Below are positions 15,331 to 22,907 of a stretch of DNA of 40,180 nt, piece by piece; position 1 is the first letter of the stretch; every line of letters starts with the position of its first letter. The position numbers were made by a program, and so were the translations under genes. Source of the DNA: an uncultured Clostridia bacterium (GTDB taxonomy: Bacteria > Bacillota > Clostridia > Christensenellales > Borkfalkiaceae); NCBI GenBank assembly GCA_944346655.1, contig CALVMP010000007.1, positions 1 to 40,180 on the forward strand. The letters run 5' to 3'. The notes below the pieces were generated by a model. The model did not search any database, was not told the origin of the DNA, and saw only the letters and a list, made by a program, of their open reading frames with translations.

Positions 15331-16086
15331 TTGAAGGACAGCCCGACGAAAACACTGCTCATAATCTGCATAACAATCGCCGTGCTCGCCGCCGTGGGTT
15401 TCGGGCTGGGCGCATGGTACGTTTCGGGTCAGTCCGAATATACCTTCACGGGCAACGTCTCGGTGGAGGGTGTGGCAGGCGGCGGGGTGAGCATAACCGT
15501 TCCCGACGACCAGCTCAGCCAAAGCGTTGTGTACGGTTCTCCCAAAGAGGCGGTGAACGGCGGGAGCTGGCTGTATTCCGACGGCGAAATGAGCGAAAAC
15601 CTCAGGCTTGTATACGACGTTACTTTCAGCGGTGCAACTGAAAACGTATCGTTCGCGCTCACGGTAACAGCCACGGACGAAAAGGAGGACGACGCGACCC
15701 CGTTCATCGGACCGAGGACGGGCAGGGACTTCGGCGCGGCGACCTATAAAAACGCGGTGGAGGGCGGATATATAGCGGGCAACGACGGTACAGAGATTGC
15801 ATTTGATGTAATATCGGGAGGAGAAAACCTGAGTTACCAGCAGGACGGCGGAAACCATATAATAAACCTTTCCTCGGGCGGGGACAGTACCGCGCGGCTG
15901 ACCGTAACCTTTTCATGGGGAGAAAAGTTCGGCGGAGTCAATCCGTATGAATATTACACAGCCTTTACCGAGGACAACGTAGAGGACTTTGAAAACTTCA
16001 AGCGGGAGGCAGCCGACACGCTCGAATATCTTTCCCGCTGCATGGAGGGGGTCGCCTATAAGGTATCCTTCACCCGCACCGCATAA
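15331..16086 (+). CDS. Single-pass, exported protein of unknown function
   Basis: I do not recognise the family. The protein has a short basic N-terminus, one hydrophobic segment (about residues 9-32, LLIICITIAVLAAVGFGLGA) that is a signal anchor or signal peptide, and an extracellular part of about 215 residues rich in Gly, Ser, Thr, Asp and Glu, probably all-beta. TTG 15331 is chosen because GGAGG lies six bases before it; the in-frame ATG at 15310 has no ribosome site and would add seven residues. Its stop codon lies inside the 47-bp repeat that also occurs at 17433, so the 3' end was shaped by that duplication. Whether it is tied to the ECF operon upstream is unclear. Confidence 0.6.
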   Translation: MKDSPTKTLLIICITIAVLAAVGFGLGAWYVSGQSEYTFTGNVSVEGVAGGGVSITVPDDQLSQSVVYGSPKEAVNGGSWLYSDGEMSENLRLVYDVTFSGATENVSFALTVTATDEKEDDATPFIGPRTGRDFGAATYKNAVEGGYIAGNDGTEIAFDVISGGENLSYQQDGGNHIINLSSGGDSTARLTVTFSWGEKFGGVNPYEYYTAFTEDNVEDFENFKREAADTLEYLSRCMEGVAYKVSFTRTA

Positions 16087-16127
16087 ATTGTTTTGAAATT
16101 GTTGCTTATATCAAAAAATATTCCCGC
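16081..16127 (+). repeat. 47-bp direct repeat, copy 1
   Basis: Identical to 17433-17479 at 45 of 47 bases. The two copies flank the MFS gene, 1352 bases apart. Copy 1 contains the stop codon of the preceding gene and in one frame reads FEIVAYIKKYSR followed by a stop, the same residues found in frame at the start of the 17426 gene. Confidence 0.9.
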
Positions 16128-16175
16128 TGATGCGGGGCGGCAAATGTACGCACATTGATCAGATAACGAAAAGAC

Positions 16176-17360
16176 ATGTTCGCGCTTTTAGTTGCAATTA
16201 TTTATTTATGTTTCATAAGTTTGGGTCTGCCCGACTCTCTCCTCGGTGCGGCGTGGCCCGTTATGCGAATAGAGTTTGACTCGCCCGACAGCTTTGCAAG
16301 CATTATCTCCATAATAATAGGCTTGGGCACTATAACTTCCAGCCTTTTGAGCGACAGGCTTACAAAGAGGTTCGGCGCGGGGCTTGTTACTGCCGTGAGC
16401 ACGGCAATGACCGCCGTCGCTCTGTTTTTATTTTCAATCAGCACGCAGTTCTGGATGCTCGCCGTGTTTGCCGTACCATACGGTTTAGGCGCGGGAGGAG
16501 TGGACGCGGCTTTAAATAACTACGTCGCCCTGCATTTAAAGAGCCGCCACATGAGCTGGCTGCACTGCATGTGGGGAGTGGGTGCGTCGGTGAGCCCGTA
16601 TATAATGAGTTATGCCCTTTCGGGCGGCACAGGCTGGAACCGGGGTTACTTTATTGTCGCTGTAATACAGATTGTGCTTACCGCAGTAATTTTTTTCAGT
16701 CTGCCTCTCTGGGAAAAGGCACAGAGCAATATTTACAAAAACGGAGCGTCTCCCGCGGAGCGCGAAAAGGCGCTGCCTTTGAAGCAGGTTTTCAGAATAA
16801 AAGGCGCCGCGGCGTGTTTTTTGTGCTTTTTCTGCTACTGCGCGTTGGAGCAGACCTCCATGCTCTGGGCTTCGAGCTATATGGTTTCGCACAACGGCTT
16901 TTCGGAGGATATGGCGGCGATGTTTGCCAGCCTGTTCTTTATCGGCATAACTGTCGGCAGGGGATTAAACGGCTTCCTCACTTTTAAATTTTCGGACAAA
17001 GCTCTCATAAGGGCGGGATATTCAATAATCTGTATCGGCGTAGCGCTCATAGCCGTTCCCTCGGTCGACTGGCTGACGATAGCAGGCTTTATAATTTTGG
17101 GGCTGGGCTGTGCGCCTGTGTATCCCAGCATAATTCACTCCACGCCCGCCCATTTCGGTGTGGAAAATTCCCAGGCGATGATTGGCGTGCAGATGGCGTT
17201 TGCGTACATAGGCGGGCTCGCCTCTCCGCTGTTCGGTGTGCTGGCGGATGCAATTACCCCCAACATATTGCCCGTTTACATAGCTTTATTCCTTGTGATA
17301 ATGATTGTCATGCACGAGGTTATGGTGCGGCGGACAGAGCAAAGAAAACAGGCGGTTTAA
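16176..17360 (+). CDS. MFS transporter
   Basis: A 394-residue permease with 12 predicted membrane segments. It shows the MFS motif A variant SDRLTKRFG after segment 2, GLPDSLLGAAWP in segment 1 and a central loop at about 185-205. The overall look (GLPDSLLG, WLHCMWGVGASVSPY) is that of the FucP/sugar or multidrug-like MFS group common in Clostridia; the substrate cannot be told. The ribosome site before ATG 16176 is weak (GAAAAG). It lies between the two 47-bp repeats, as if inserted or kept between two copies of a duplicated neighbour. Confidence 0.85.
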   Translation: MFALLVAIIYLCFISLGLPDSLLGAAWPVMRIEFDSPDSFASIISIIIGLGTITSSLLSDRLTKRFGAGLVTAVSTAMTAVALFLFSISTQFWMLAVFAVPYGLGAGGVDAALNNYVALHLKSRHMSWLHCMWGVGASVSPYIMSYALSGGTGWNRGYFIVAVIQIVLTAVIFFSLPLWEKAQSNIYKNGASPAEREKALPLKQVFRIKGAAACFLCFFCYCALEQTSMLWASSYMVSHNGFSEDMAAMFASLFFIGITVGRGLNGFLTFKFSDKALIRAGYSIICIGVALIAVPSVDWLTIAGFIILGLGCAPVYPSIIHSTPAHFGVENSQAMIGVQMAFAYIGGLASPLFGVLADAITPNILPVYIALFLVIMIVMHEVMVRRTEQRKQAV

Positions 17361-17425
17361 AACAAGCGGGGCGAAATTTTAGTTGCGGTCGGCACGGGGA
17401 AGCAATATTATAAACTTGTTTTCGG

Positions 17426-17980
17426 GTGTCTTGCATAAATTTTTTTGAAATTGTTGCCTATATCAAAAAATATTCCCGCGGCGGGACTGACGCGGTGCGC
17501 AAACTAAAAACTTACCGCGCCTGCGGGGCAAGCCTTATGGCGCTCGACATAGCCATGTGTGCGGCTGTAACCCAGATGGTCCTCTCCGAGCGGACGGTGG
17601 TGCACGAGGGCGTGATGATCTTCGTGTCGGCAATGTACACCTTTTACAAAGCCATAACGGCGGTTACAAATCTTGTGAAGGCGCGCAACGTTAACGATCC
17701 CATAGTGCAGTCGCTGCGCAATGTAAACATTGCCGACGCGTTAATTTCGGTAATCAGTCTCGAGACGGCTATGCTCGCCTCCTTCGGTCAGGGGGAGGAT
17801 TTAAAAGCTCTTCAGGCGTTGACGGGTTTCGCCGTGTGCGCCATCACTGTCGCCATAGGGATAATAATGATAATCAGGGCAAATTCGCGGCTCAAAAAAC
17901 TCTCCGCCAAGCCCCCCCCGGGGACCAACCGTAAACGCAAAAATAAATTTTTCGGTATTGCATTGCTCAGCCGCTTGTGA
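17426..17980 (+). CDS. Small four-helix membrane protein of unknown function
   Basis: About 184 residues with four hydrophobic segments (ASLMALDIAMCAAVTQMV, then GVMIFVSAMYTFYKAITAV, ALISVISLETAMLASF and AVCAITVAIGIIMII). I recall similar unnamed membrane proteins in Clostridia (VSAMYTFYK... NLVK... ETAM pattern) but no function. The start is uncertain: GTG 17426 has no good ribosome site, and GTG 17494 is an alternative. The N-terminal residues come from the 47-bp repeat. Near the 3' end there is a run of eight C (17922-17929); the tail after it (GTNRKRKNKFFG) looks unnatural and a one-base change there would end the protein about 16 codons earlier. Confidence 0.6.
   Translation: MSCINFFEIVAYIKKYSRGGTDAVRKLKTYRACGASLMALDIAMCAAVTQMVLSERTVVHEGVMIFVSAMYTFYKAITAVTNLVKARNVNDPIVQSLRNVNIADALISVISLETAMLASFGQGEDLKALQALTGFAVCAITVAIGIIMIIRANSRLKKLSAKPPPGTNRKRKNKFFGIALLSRL
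17433..17479 (+). repeat. 47-bp direct repeat, copy 2
   Basis: Second copy, differing from 16081-16127 at two positions. Here it is in frame with the small membrane-protein gene and encodes its N-terminal residues. Confidence 0.9.
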
Positions 17981-17986
17981 TAAAAT
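17958..17986 (+). promoter_or_regulatory. Promoter of the HTH-LRR gene
   Basis: TTGCAT (17958-17963), 17-base spacer, TAAAAT (17981-17986) with an extended -10 TGA directly before it. It overlaps the end of the preceding gene. Confidence 0.65.
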
Positions 17987-18018
17987 AAACGTGAAAATTT
18001 TTAACGGCGGTGACCGCA

Positions 18019-20133
18019 ATGGACGAGTTCGGAGAAAGACTCAAAAAATTAAGAAAGCAGGCGGGCATAACCCAGCAGGAGCTGGCTGAAATACTCAACG
18101 TTCATCCGCAGACCGTATCCAAGTGGGAGAGGGGTATATCCGAGCCCGACATGGCAATGTACGGTCAGCTCGCAGACGTCCTCGGCGTATCCCTTGAGGA
18201 GCTCTTCGGCACAGAGGGCTGCGGCGGGCGGAGCGAAGGCAGATTCGATATCGCCGGTCTCGGTTCAGCCATTCTTGCGGCAAGAAAAAAATGCGGCGAA
18301 AGCCAGGGCGACGCGGCAAGGGCTCTGGGCGTCGCCGCGGGCACGGTCTCCAAATGGGAGAGGGGAATTATCTGCCCCGACATCAAAAACCTGCTTGCCC
18401 TTTCAAAGCATTTCGGCGTCGCTCCTTCGGCTCTCTATTACAGCGCTCAGCCCGTTCCGTCTCCCGAAGTCTCCGCCGGGTCCCCCGGTGCTGTAATAGC
18501 GGAGCGCAAGGGCGGGTTCAGGCTGTATGCAATTATTTTCGCGGCGTTTCTCATAATGCTTGCCGCCGCGCTCATTTTGTGGCTTGTGCCCGACTGGAAC
18601 TTTAACGTCACCTCCGCCGAAGAAGATCTGCCCGCTCACACGCATTCATATTCCGCAGAGGTAATATCGCCCACATGCACGACGGGCGGCTATACCATAT
18701 ATACCTGCGGCGAATGTAACGAAGGTTACGTCGGCGACTATACCGCCGCGACGGGTCATGCCGCGGGCGGGTGGTCCGTATACAGTTCAGCCACCTGCAC
18801 GGAGCAGGGCGAGGAGAGAAGATACTGTTCGGACTGCGGCACTCTGCTCGAAAGCCGCGCGACAGCCGCCCTTGAGCATAGTTTCAGTGCCGAAGTCACG
18901 GCTCCTACATGTTCCGCGCAGGGCTTTACCACCTTCGGATGCGACATGTGCGGCTACAGCTACGCCGCCGGGTATACCGCCGCGACGGGTCATGCCGCGG
19001 GCGAGCGGTTCGTCGTCTCTTCCCCCACCTGCACACGCGCGGGGGAAAACAGAAGGTGCTGCAAAGTCTGCGGCGCGGTTGTCGAAAGCCGCACGGTTGC
19101 AAAGCTTGAACACGACTACCTTTCAACCATAGTACAGCCCGCGAACGGCGACATGGGGTATACCCTGCACGAGTGTAAAAACTGCGATTCTGCGTACAGG
19201 GACAACTTTTTTACCTGCGCGTTCAGCGAAGGGCTCGAATACTCTCCCGCAAACGGCGGATATTCGGTTGCGGGCATGGGAAACTGCACCGATACAAACA
19301 TAATAATTCCCGAATATATCGACGGCAACCCCGTCGTCGCCATAGAGAACGGAGCATTTAAAAACTGCACGTCGCTGAAAAGCGTCGAGCTTCCCCAAAC
19401 AATTGCAAGCATAGGCGCGGAGGCGTTCTTCGGATGCGCAATCCTCACCGAGATAGAGCTGCCCGATTCGCTTGCGGAGATAGGCGCTTCGGCTTTTGCC
19501 TCGTGCGGGATTGAAAGCATACGGATACCCTGCGGCGTGGAGGAGGTCTCCGAGAGGGCGTTTACCGACTGCGCATTTTTGGAGAGCGTAACATTCGAAT
19601 ACGGCGTGAAGAGCATAAATTATATGGCGTTCTACAGGTGCGAATCTCTCGTCTCCCTCAACCTGCCCGACAGCATTACATTTATTGACGACGAGGCATT
19701 TTGCGGCTGCCGCAGCCTGACTTCCGTAGAGCTGCCCTCGCACATTGCCAAGATAGGTTACAGCACCTTTTCCGACTGCGTCAGCCTTCAGAGCGTCGCT
19801 GTTCCCGAAGGCGTTACGATAATCGACGACCTCGCGTTCAACAACTGCCGCAGCCTTTCTGTCGTAACCCTCCCCCGAAGTCTTAAAACGATAGGCGGCT
19901 ACGCCTTCAACGGCAATTACAGTCTCAGGAGCATAGTCATTCCCGCAAGCGTGGAGAATATAGGCGACAACGCATTCCTCTCGTGTTCCTCCCTTGAAGA
20001 TGTGATCTTCGCCGACGCCGCCCTGTGGCATGCCGACGGCGCCGGCATTTCGGAAGAGGAGCTCTTAAACCCCGCTTCTGCCGCCTGTCTGCTCACCTCC
20101 TCATACGCAAAAGCCATGTGGAAGAAGTATTAA
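18019..20133 (+). CDS. Double XRE-HTH, transmembrane, Cys-repeat and LRR (BspA-like) protein
   Basis: A 704-residue protein with an unusual order of parts. Residues 4-60 and 78-135 are two XRE/Cro-type HTH domains, both with TVSKWERGI in the recognition region. Residues 167-190 form one membrane segment. Residues 207-400 hold a 78-residue repeat, twice complete plus a partial copy, with CxxC pairs and the phrase YTAATGHAAG. Residues about 420-670 are BspA-type leucine-rich repeats of about 23 residues (for example SLKSVELPQTIASIGAEAF). If the HTH part is inside and the repeats outside, it is a membrane-bound DNA-binding receptor. ATG 18019 is preferred over GTG 18010 because GGCGGTGA lies just before it. 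No target genes are evident; its own promoter region is a candidate. Each domain is clear; the function is inferred. Confidence 0.88.
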   Translation: MDEFGERLKKLRKQAGITQQELAEILNVHPQTVSKWERGISEPDMAMYGQLADVLGVSLEELFGTEGCGGRSEGRFDIAGLGSAILAARKKCGESQGDAARALGVAAGTVSKWERGIICPDIKNLLALSKHFGVAPSALYYSAQPVPSPEVSAGSPGAVIAERKGGFRLYAIIFAAFLIMLAAALILWLVPDWNFNVTSAEEDLPAHTHSYSAEVISPTCTTGGYTIYTCGECNEGYVGDYTAATGHAAGGWSVYSSATCTEQGEERRYCSDCGTLLESRATAALEHSFSAEVTAPTCSAQGFTTFGCDMCGYSYAAGYTAATGHAAGERFVVSSPTCTRAGENRRCCKVCGAVVESRTVAKLEHDYLSTIVQPANGDMGYTLHECKNCDSAYRDNFFTCAFSEGLEYSPANGGYSVAGMGNCTDTNIIIPEYIDGNPVVAIENGAFKNCTSLKSVELPQTIASIGAEAFFGCAILTEIELPDSLAEIGASAFASCGIESIRIPCGVEEVSERAFTDCAFLESVTFEYGVKSINYMAFYRCESLVSLNLPDSITFIDDEAFCGCRSLTSVELPSHIAKIGYSTFSDCVSLQSVAVPEGVTIIDDLAFNNCRSLSVVTLPRSLKTIGGYAFNGNYSLRSIVIPASVENIGDNAFLSCSSLEDVIFADAALWHADGAGISEEELLNPASAACLLTSSYAKAMWKKY
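18739..19003 (+). repeat. 78-residue tandem repeat inside the HTH-LRR gene
   Basis: A 31-base stretch is identical at 18739-18769 and 18973-19003, a period of 234 bases (78 codons). The surrounding protein repeat keeps Cys positions and TAATGHAAG. The identity at DNA level indicates recent duplication or gene conversion. Confidence 0.85.
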
Positions 20134-20165
20134 ATATAATAGGCAACAAAAATTTTATCAAAAAT

Positions 20166-20198
20166 AAAAATACTGACACCCCCGTGTCAGTATTTTTT
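20166..20198. terminator. Terminator after the HTH-LRR gene
   Basis: Hairpin AAAAATACTGACAC / GTGTCAGTATTTTT with loop CCCC (arms 20166-20179 and 20184-20197), A-rich before and T-rich after, so it could work in both directions. Confidence 0.92.
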
Positions 20199-20507
20199 AT
20201 GATTTTAATTTTACAAAATGATATAATTGTTTTATAGTCTACCAGTCAATATAATAATTTTTAAAGGTCGCGGAAGATTTTAATAAAATTCTCCGCGGCT
20301 GAGTTTTTATTGTCGGCGATACGTTTTAACGGGAGTTGCGTGGTAAAGTTTAACTATAAATTATAAAACTAAGCGAGATTTGCCATAAAATTGGCAAACG
20401 CGGCTGAACACAAACGGGCTGAAAGGTTGTATAATAGAGCCGTAAACAAAGGAAATATTTCTTTAAAGACGGCGCCGTCTGCAAATTACAAAAGGATGCA
20501 GACGAAC
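20199..20507 (+). other. Intergenic region with hairpins and leader of the small HTH gene
   Basis: No gene before 20508. A second hairpin (CGCGGAAGA/TTCTCCGCG, 20269-20297, imperfect inside) is followed by GAGTTTTT and looks like another terminator. An inverted repeat TTTGCCA/TGGCAAA (20379-20398) may be an operator. TATAAT at 20430-20435 lacks a good -35 box. A leader hairpin CGTCTGCA (20476-20483) / TGCAGACG (20497-20504) exposes AAAAGGA in its loop. Confidence 0.55.
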
Positions 20508-20714
20508 ATGAAAATTCAAACAATTCTTCTGTTGTACGACGCGCTCATGCGCGGCGAAACTCTCTCACGTACGGAATTTTGCGCGTTGCATAAAATATCG
20601 GAGCGTACATTCTACCGCTACATGCGCGAAATCTCACGGTTTCTGCGGCAGTACAGACCGGATTGTATCGTCGATATAATGCGCGACGAGGGTAAATATT
20701 TTTTAAAAAAGTAA
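20508..20714 (+). CDS. Small stand-alone HTH protein
   Basis: A 68-residue protein that is almost only a winged-helix/HTH domain: TLSRTEFCALHKISERTFYR is a clear HTH of the type at the N-terminus of WYL and DeoR-like regulators, followed by a short strand region ending in DEGKYFLKK. No sensor domain is attached. I chose ATG 20508, with AAAGGA 11 bases upstream in a hairpin loop; the frame is open further up to 20391 but that part has no conserved look. It may be a small regulator or the relic of a larger WYL regulator. Confidence 0.6.
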   Translation: MKIQTILLLYDALMRGETLSRTEFCALHKISERTFYRYMREISRFLRQYRPDCIVDIMRDEGKYFLKK

Positions 20715-20837
20715 ATACTGACAGAAATTGTCGGTAAATTGCTTGTCAAAAAAGCAAAACAATTTTAAACTAATATGTAATGTATGGCGCCGCTAAACTG
20801 CGCGGCACCTAAAAAATAAACCCAAGGAGGAAAATTT
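20715..20837 (+). promoter_or_regulatory. Possible promoter of the zinc-ribbon gene
   Basis: TTGTCA (20743-20748), 17-base spacer, TAAACT (20766-20771); weak. AAGGAGG at 20824-20830 is a strong ribosome site for ATG 20838. Confidence 0.45.
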
Positions 20838-22214
20838 ATGCAGTGCGTTTATTGCGGGACCGAAAATCCCCAAACCGCCGTGTTTTGCAAAAAATGCGGC
20901 AAGCGGCTGGACGGAATGGCGCTGTGCCCAAGCTGCGGAAAGCTGACCCCTGCGGACGGCGAGTTCTGCGTCAACTGCGGCTCGAACAGGAACGCCCCTG
21001 TCTATCTCATGCCCGTGCGTTTTGCCGAAGCCGCCGAAAAGGCTGCCCCGCTGGTAAAAAAAGAGAAAAAAAGCGAGGGTGTTTCCACCTTCCCTCCGGA
21101 AAGAGTTGAGGTCACTGCCCGCGCGGCTACGAAAAAGAGCAGGATTTTAAGCCTCATATCATTAATCTGCGGCAGCGTCGCCGCGCTCATCGGCATGATC
21201 TTTGTCTTTCTGATAGGCAGTGCGGCCTACGTAAGCACGGGCGGGGTAAGCGCGGGAGGCGTAGCGGGTTACGATATCTTCTACTTCTTCGGCACAGCGT
21301 TCGAAATGCTTACGGGCGACAGCCAGACTTTGGCATATTCGGCAAACTATACGGGCGCGGTAATCGGCGCTCTTTGCAGTGCAGTCGGGCTCGCTGGCAC
21401 GCTGGCATGTTTTGTTTTTACCGTCGTGCGCTTTATAAAAATTCTGCTCGGGAAAACGCAAAAGAGCATTCTCCCCATGGCGGCTGCAACATATTTTGCA
21501 TATCTCTTCTCCATTATGCTTTTCTCCCTCTGCATGGCGCAGAGTGTTGATATGGAGACCATGAGCACGGGCATGGCGGCAAACGCCATAACCGTTACGG
21601 GAATAGTGCTCGGCGCGATATTGCTCGTTGCCTCCATAGTTTTAAACGAGTGCGCATGCGGTATAGAGGGCGGCGTGCGCGGCTACATACTCAACCTTGC
21701 GGCGAAAATTGTCCCCGTAATTTTGGTTTGCGTCGCCCTCGGCATGGTGGGCACTGGCATTGCGTTCATAAGCCAGGAGTCCGAAATAATCTCCTCGAGC
21801 ACCACTTACGGCATAAGCTCATACTTTAACTGGATAGCCTCGGTCGGCGGATTTACCAGCCTCGATGTTTCGCCCGCCGCAGATCTGTACAACATGTCGG
21901 TTGTAAACGTTCTCCTCATGGTTGTCGCCGCCGTCGCATTTGCCGTCACTGCCGTTTTGGCGGTCATGGATTCTCTCGGCAGCGTCGGAAAGATTACGGG
22001 CAAGCGCGGCAACATACTCATGGGCGTTGCAGGCGTGTGCGCCGTTGTATGCGGCATATTCATGTGCGTGGCTTCGTATAACTATATCGACCAGGTTGCG
22101 AACGAGGCATATTCCATGGCTGCGGCTGTGCCCGTCGTCACCATAGTAGCCGGCGCCCTCGTCTGCGTCGCCGTGGCGGTTTTCGGCATACTGCAGAAAA
22201 AGAAGAGCGCATAA
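20838..22214 (+). CDS. Double zinc-ribbon membrane protein
   Basis: A 458-residue protein with two N-terminal zinc ribbons: Cys 3, 6, 17, 20 and Cys 30, 33, 44, 47, each CxxC-CxxC. A charged linker (about 60-95) leads to a membrane part with about eight hydrophobic segments between 96 and 455, ending in the basic tail QKKKSA. Such zinc-ribbon plus membrane proteins are common and mostly uncharacterised in Bacillota; the ribbons would be cytoplasmic. I recognise no transporter or enzyme motif in the membrane part. It stands alone between terminators. Confidence 0.75.
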   Translation: MQCVYCGTENPQTAVFCKKCGKRLDGMALCPSCGKLTPADGEFCVNCGSNRNAPVYLMPVRFAEAAEKAAPLVKKEKKSEGVSTFPPERVEVTARAATKKSRILSLISLICGSVAALIGMIFVFLIGSAAYVSTGGVSAGGVAGYDIFYFFGTAFEMLTGDSQTLAYSANYTGAVIGALCSAVGLAGTLACFVFTVVRFIKILLGKTQKSILPMAAATYFAYLFSIMLFSLCMAQSVDMETMSTGMAANAITVTGIVLGAILLVASIVLNECACGIEGGVRGYILNLAAKIVPVILVCVALGMVGTGIAFISQESEIISSSTTYGISSYFNWIASVGGFTSLDVSPAADLYNMSVVNVLLMVVAAVAFAVTAVLAVMDSLGSVGKITGKRGNILMGVAGVCAVVCGIFMCVASYNYIDQVANEAYSMAAAVPVVTIVAGALVCVAVAVFGILQKKKSA

Positions 22215-22254
22215 CCCTGAATTTATACATTCTCCTTAAAATTGCTCCATAAAC

Positions 22255-22289
22255 CCCTTCCCCCAGAGTAGCCGGGGGAAGGGAATTTT
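22255..22289 (+). terminator. Terminator after the zinc-ribbon gene
   Basis: Hairpin CCCTTCCCCC (22255-22264) / GGGGGAAGGG (22274-22283) followed by AATTTTG. Confidence 0.9.
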
Positions 22290-22368
22290 GTTAATTGAAA
22301 TAAAAGGGGTTTTTAAAGTAATGTATCGGATAAAGAACGACTACGCCCGCCGCGCCCCGCCGAAGGCC

Positions 22369-22397
22369 TTGACAAAATCTGCGCGTGCGGTTATGAT
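22369..22397 (+). promoter_or_regulatory. Promoter of mgsA
   Basis: TTGACA (22369-22374), 17-base spacer, TATGAT (22392-22397). Confidence 0.8.
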
Positions 22398-22426
22398 ATA
22401 GAAAATAAAACAGAGAGGATAATTCA

Positions 22427-22789
22427 ATGGGCAAGAGGGTAATAGCGCTCATTGCGCACGACGGAAAAAAGGACGAGATGGTGGAGTGGGCTTTAAAGAA
22501 CAGGGAGAAGCTGAAAAACTTCGAGCTCTGCGGCACGGGCAACACTTCGCGCAGGGTGGCGGAAGCCACGGGATTGGCGGTAAGAAGCTTCCTTTCGGGA
22601 CCGCTCGGCGGCGACCAACAGATAGGCGCGCAGGTAGCCGAGGGCAAAATCGACGGCATAATCTTTTTCTGCGATCCGTTAACGGCGCAGCCGCACGACC
22701 CCGATGTCCGCGCCCTTCTCCGCATAGCCGTCGTGTACGACGTGCCAATCGCCACAAACAAGTCGACAGCCGACTGTATTATAAAATGA
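22427..22789 (+). CDS. mgsA: Methylglyoxal synthase
   Basis: A 120-residue cytoplasmic enzyme that converts dihydroxyacetone phosphate to methylglyoxal and phosphate, a bypass that relieves sugar-phosphate stress. The N-terminal [13 protein letters not shown] and the phrase [10 protein letters not shown] are diagnostic. Residues matching the E. coli active site, all with an offset of eight, are Asp12, Asp63, Asp83, His90 and Asp93. The length is slightly below E. coli MgsA. It has its own promoter and terminator, so it is monocistronic. Its presence in an organism with a high-flux sucrose PTS makes sense, but no direct link is seen. Confidence 0.95.
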   Translation: MGKRVIALIAHDGKKDEMVEWALKNREKLKNFELCGTGNTSRRVAEATGLAVRSFLSGPLGGDQQIGAQVAEGKIDGIIFFCDPLTAQPHDPDVRALLRIAVVYDVPIATNKSTADCIIK

Positions 22790-22795
22790 CCCATT

Positions 22796-22836
22796 CCCGC
22801 TCGCGGCGATTGCGCCGCGGGCGGAAAATTTTTTTA
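22796..22836 (+). terminator. Terminator after mgsA
   Basis: Stem CGCGGCG (22802-22808) / CGCCGCG (22813-22819), extended by CCGC/GCGG with a bulge, followed by a run of seven T. Confidence 0.85.
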
Positions 22837-22857
22837 GAAAAAAAGTTAAAAAATTGC

Positions 22858-22888
22858 TTGCTCGTTACGCCGCGTAATGAATTATAAT
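22858..22888 (+). promoter_or_regulatory. MerR-type promoter with 19-base spacer and internal dyad
   Basis: TTGCTC (22858-22863) and TATAAT (22883-22888) are 19 bases apart, the overlong spacer typical of MerR-activated promoters. Inside it lies the dyad TTACGC-C-GCGTAA (22865-22877). The MerR protein encoded just downstream is the obvious ligand (inference from the family's known mechanism). Confidence 0.8.
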
Positions 22889-22907
22889 GAGGAAGGAGGT
22901 GAAAATC

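Noticed and set aside
19340..20000. Regular repeats in the LRR region as a CRISPR array or DNA repeat
   Set aside because: The period is the roughly 23-residue LRR unit with degenerate codons; there are no identical repeats with unique spacers.
19123..20031. 302-codon antisense open frame under the LRR gene
   Set aside because: It mirrors the repetitive LRR coding sequence; no ribosome site, promoter or recognisable domain.
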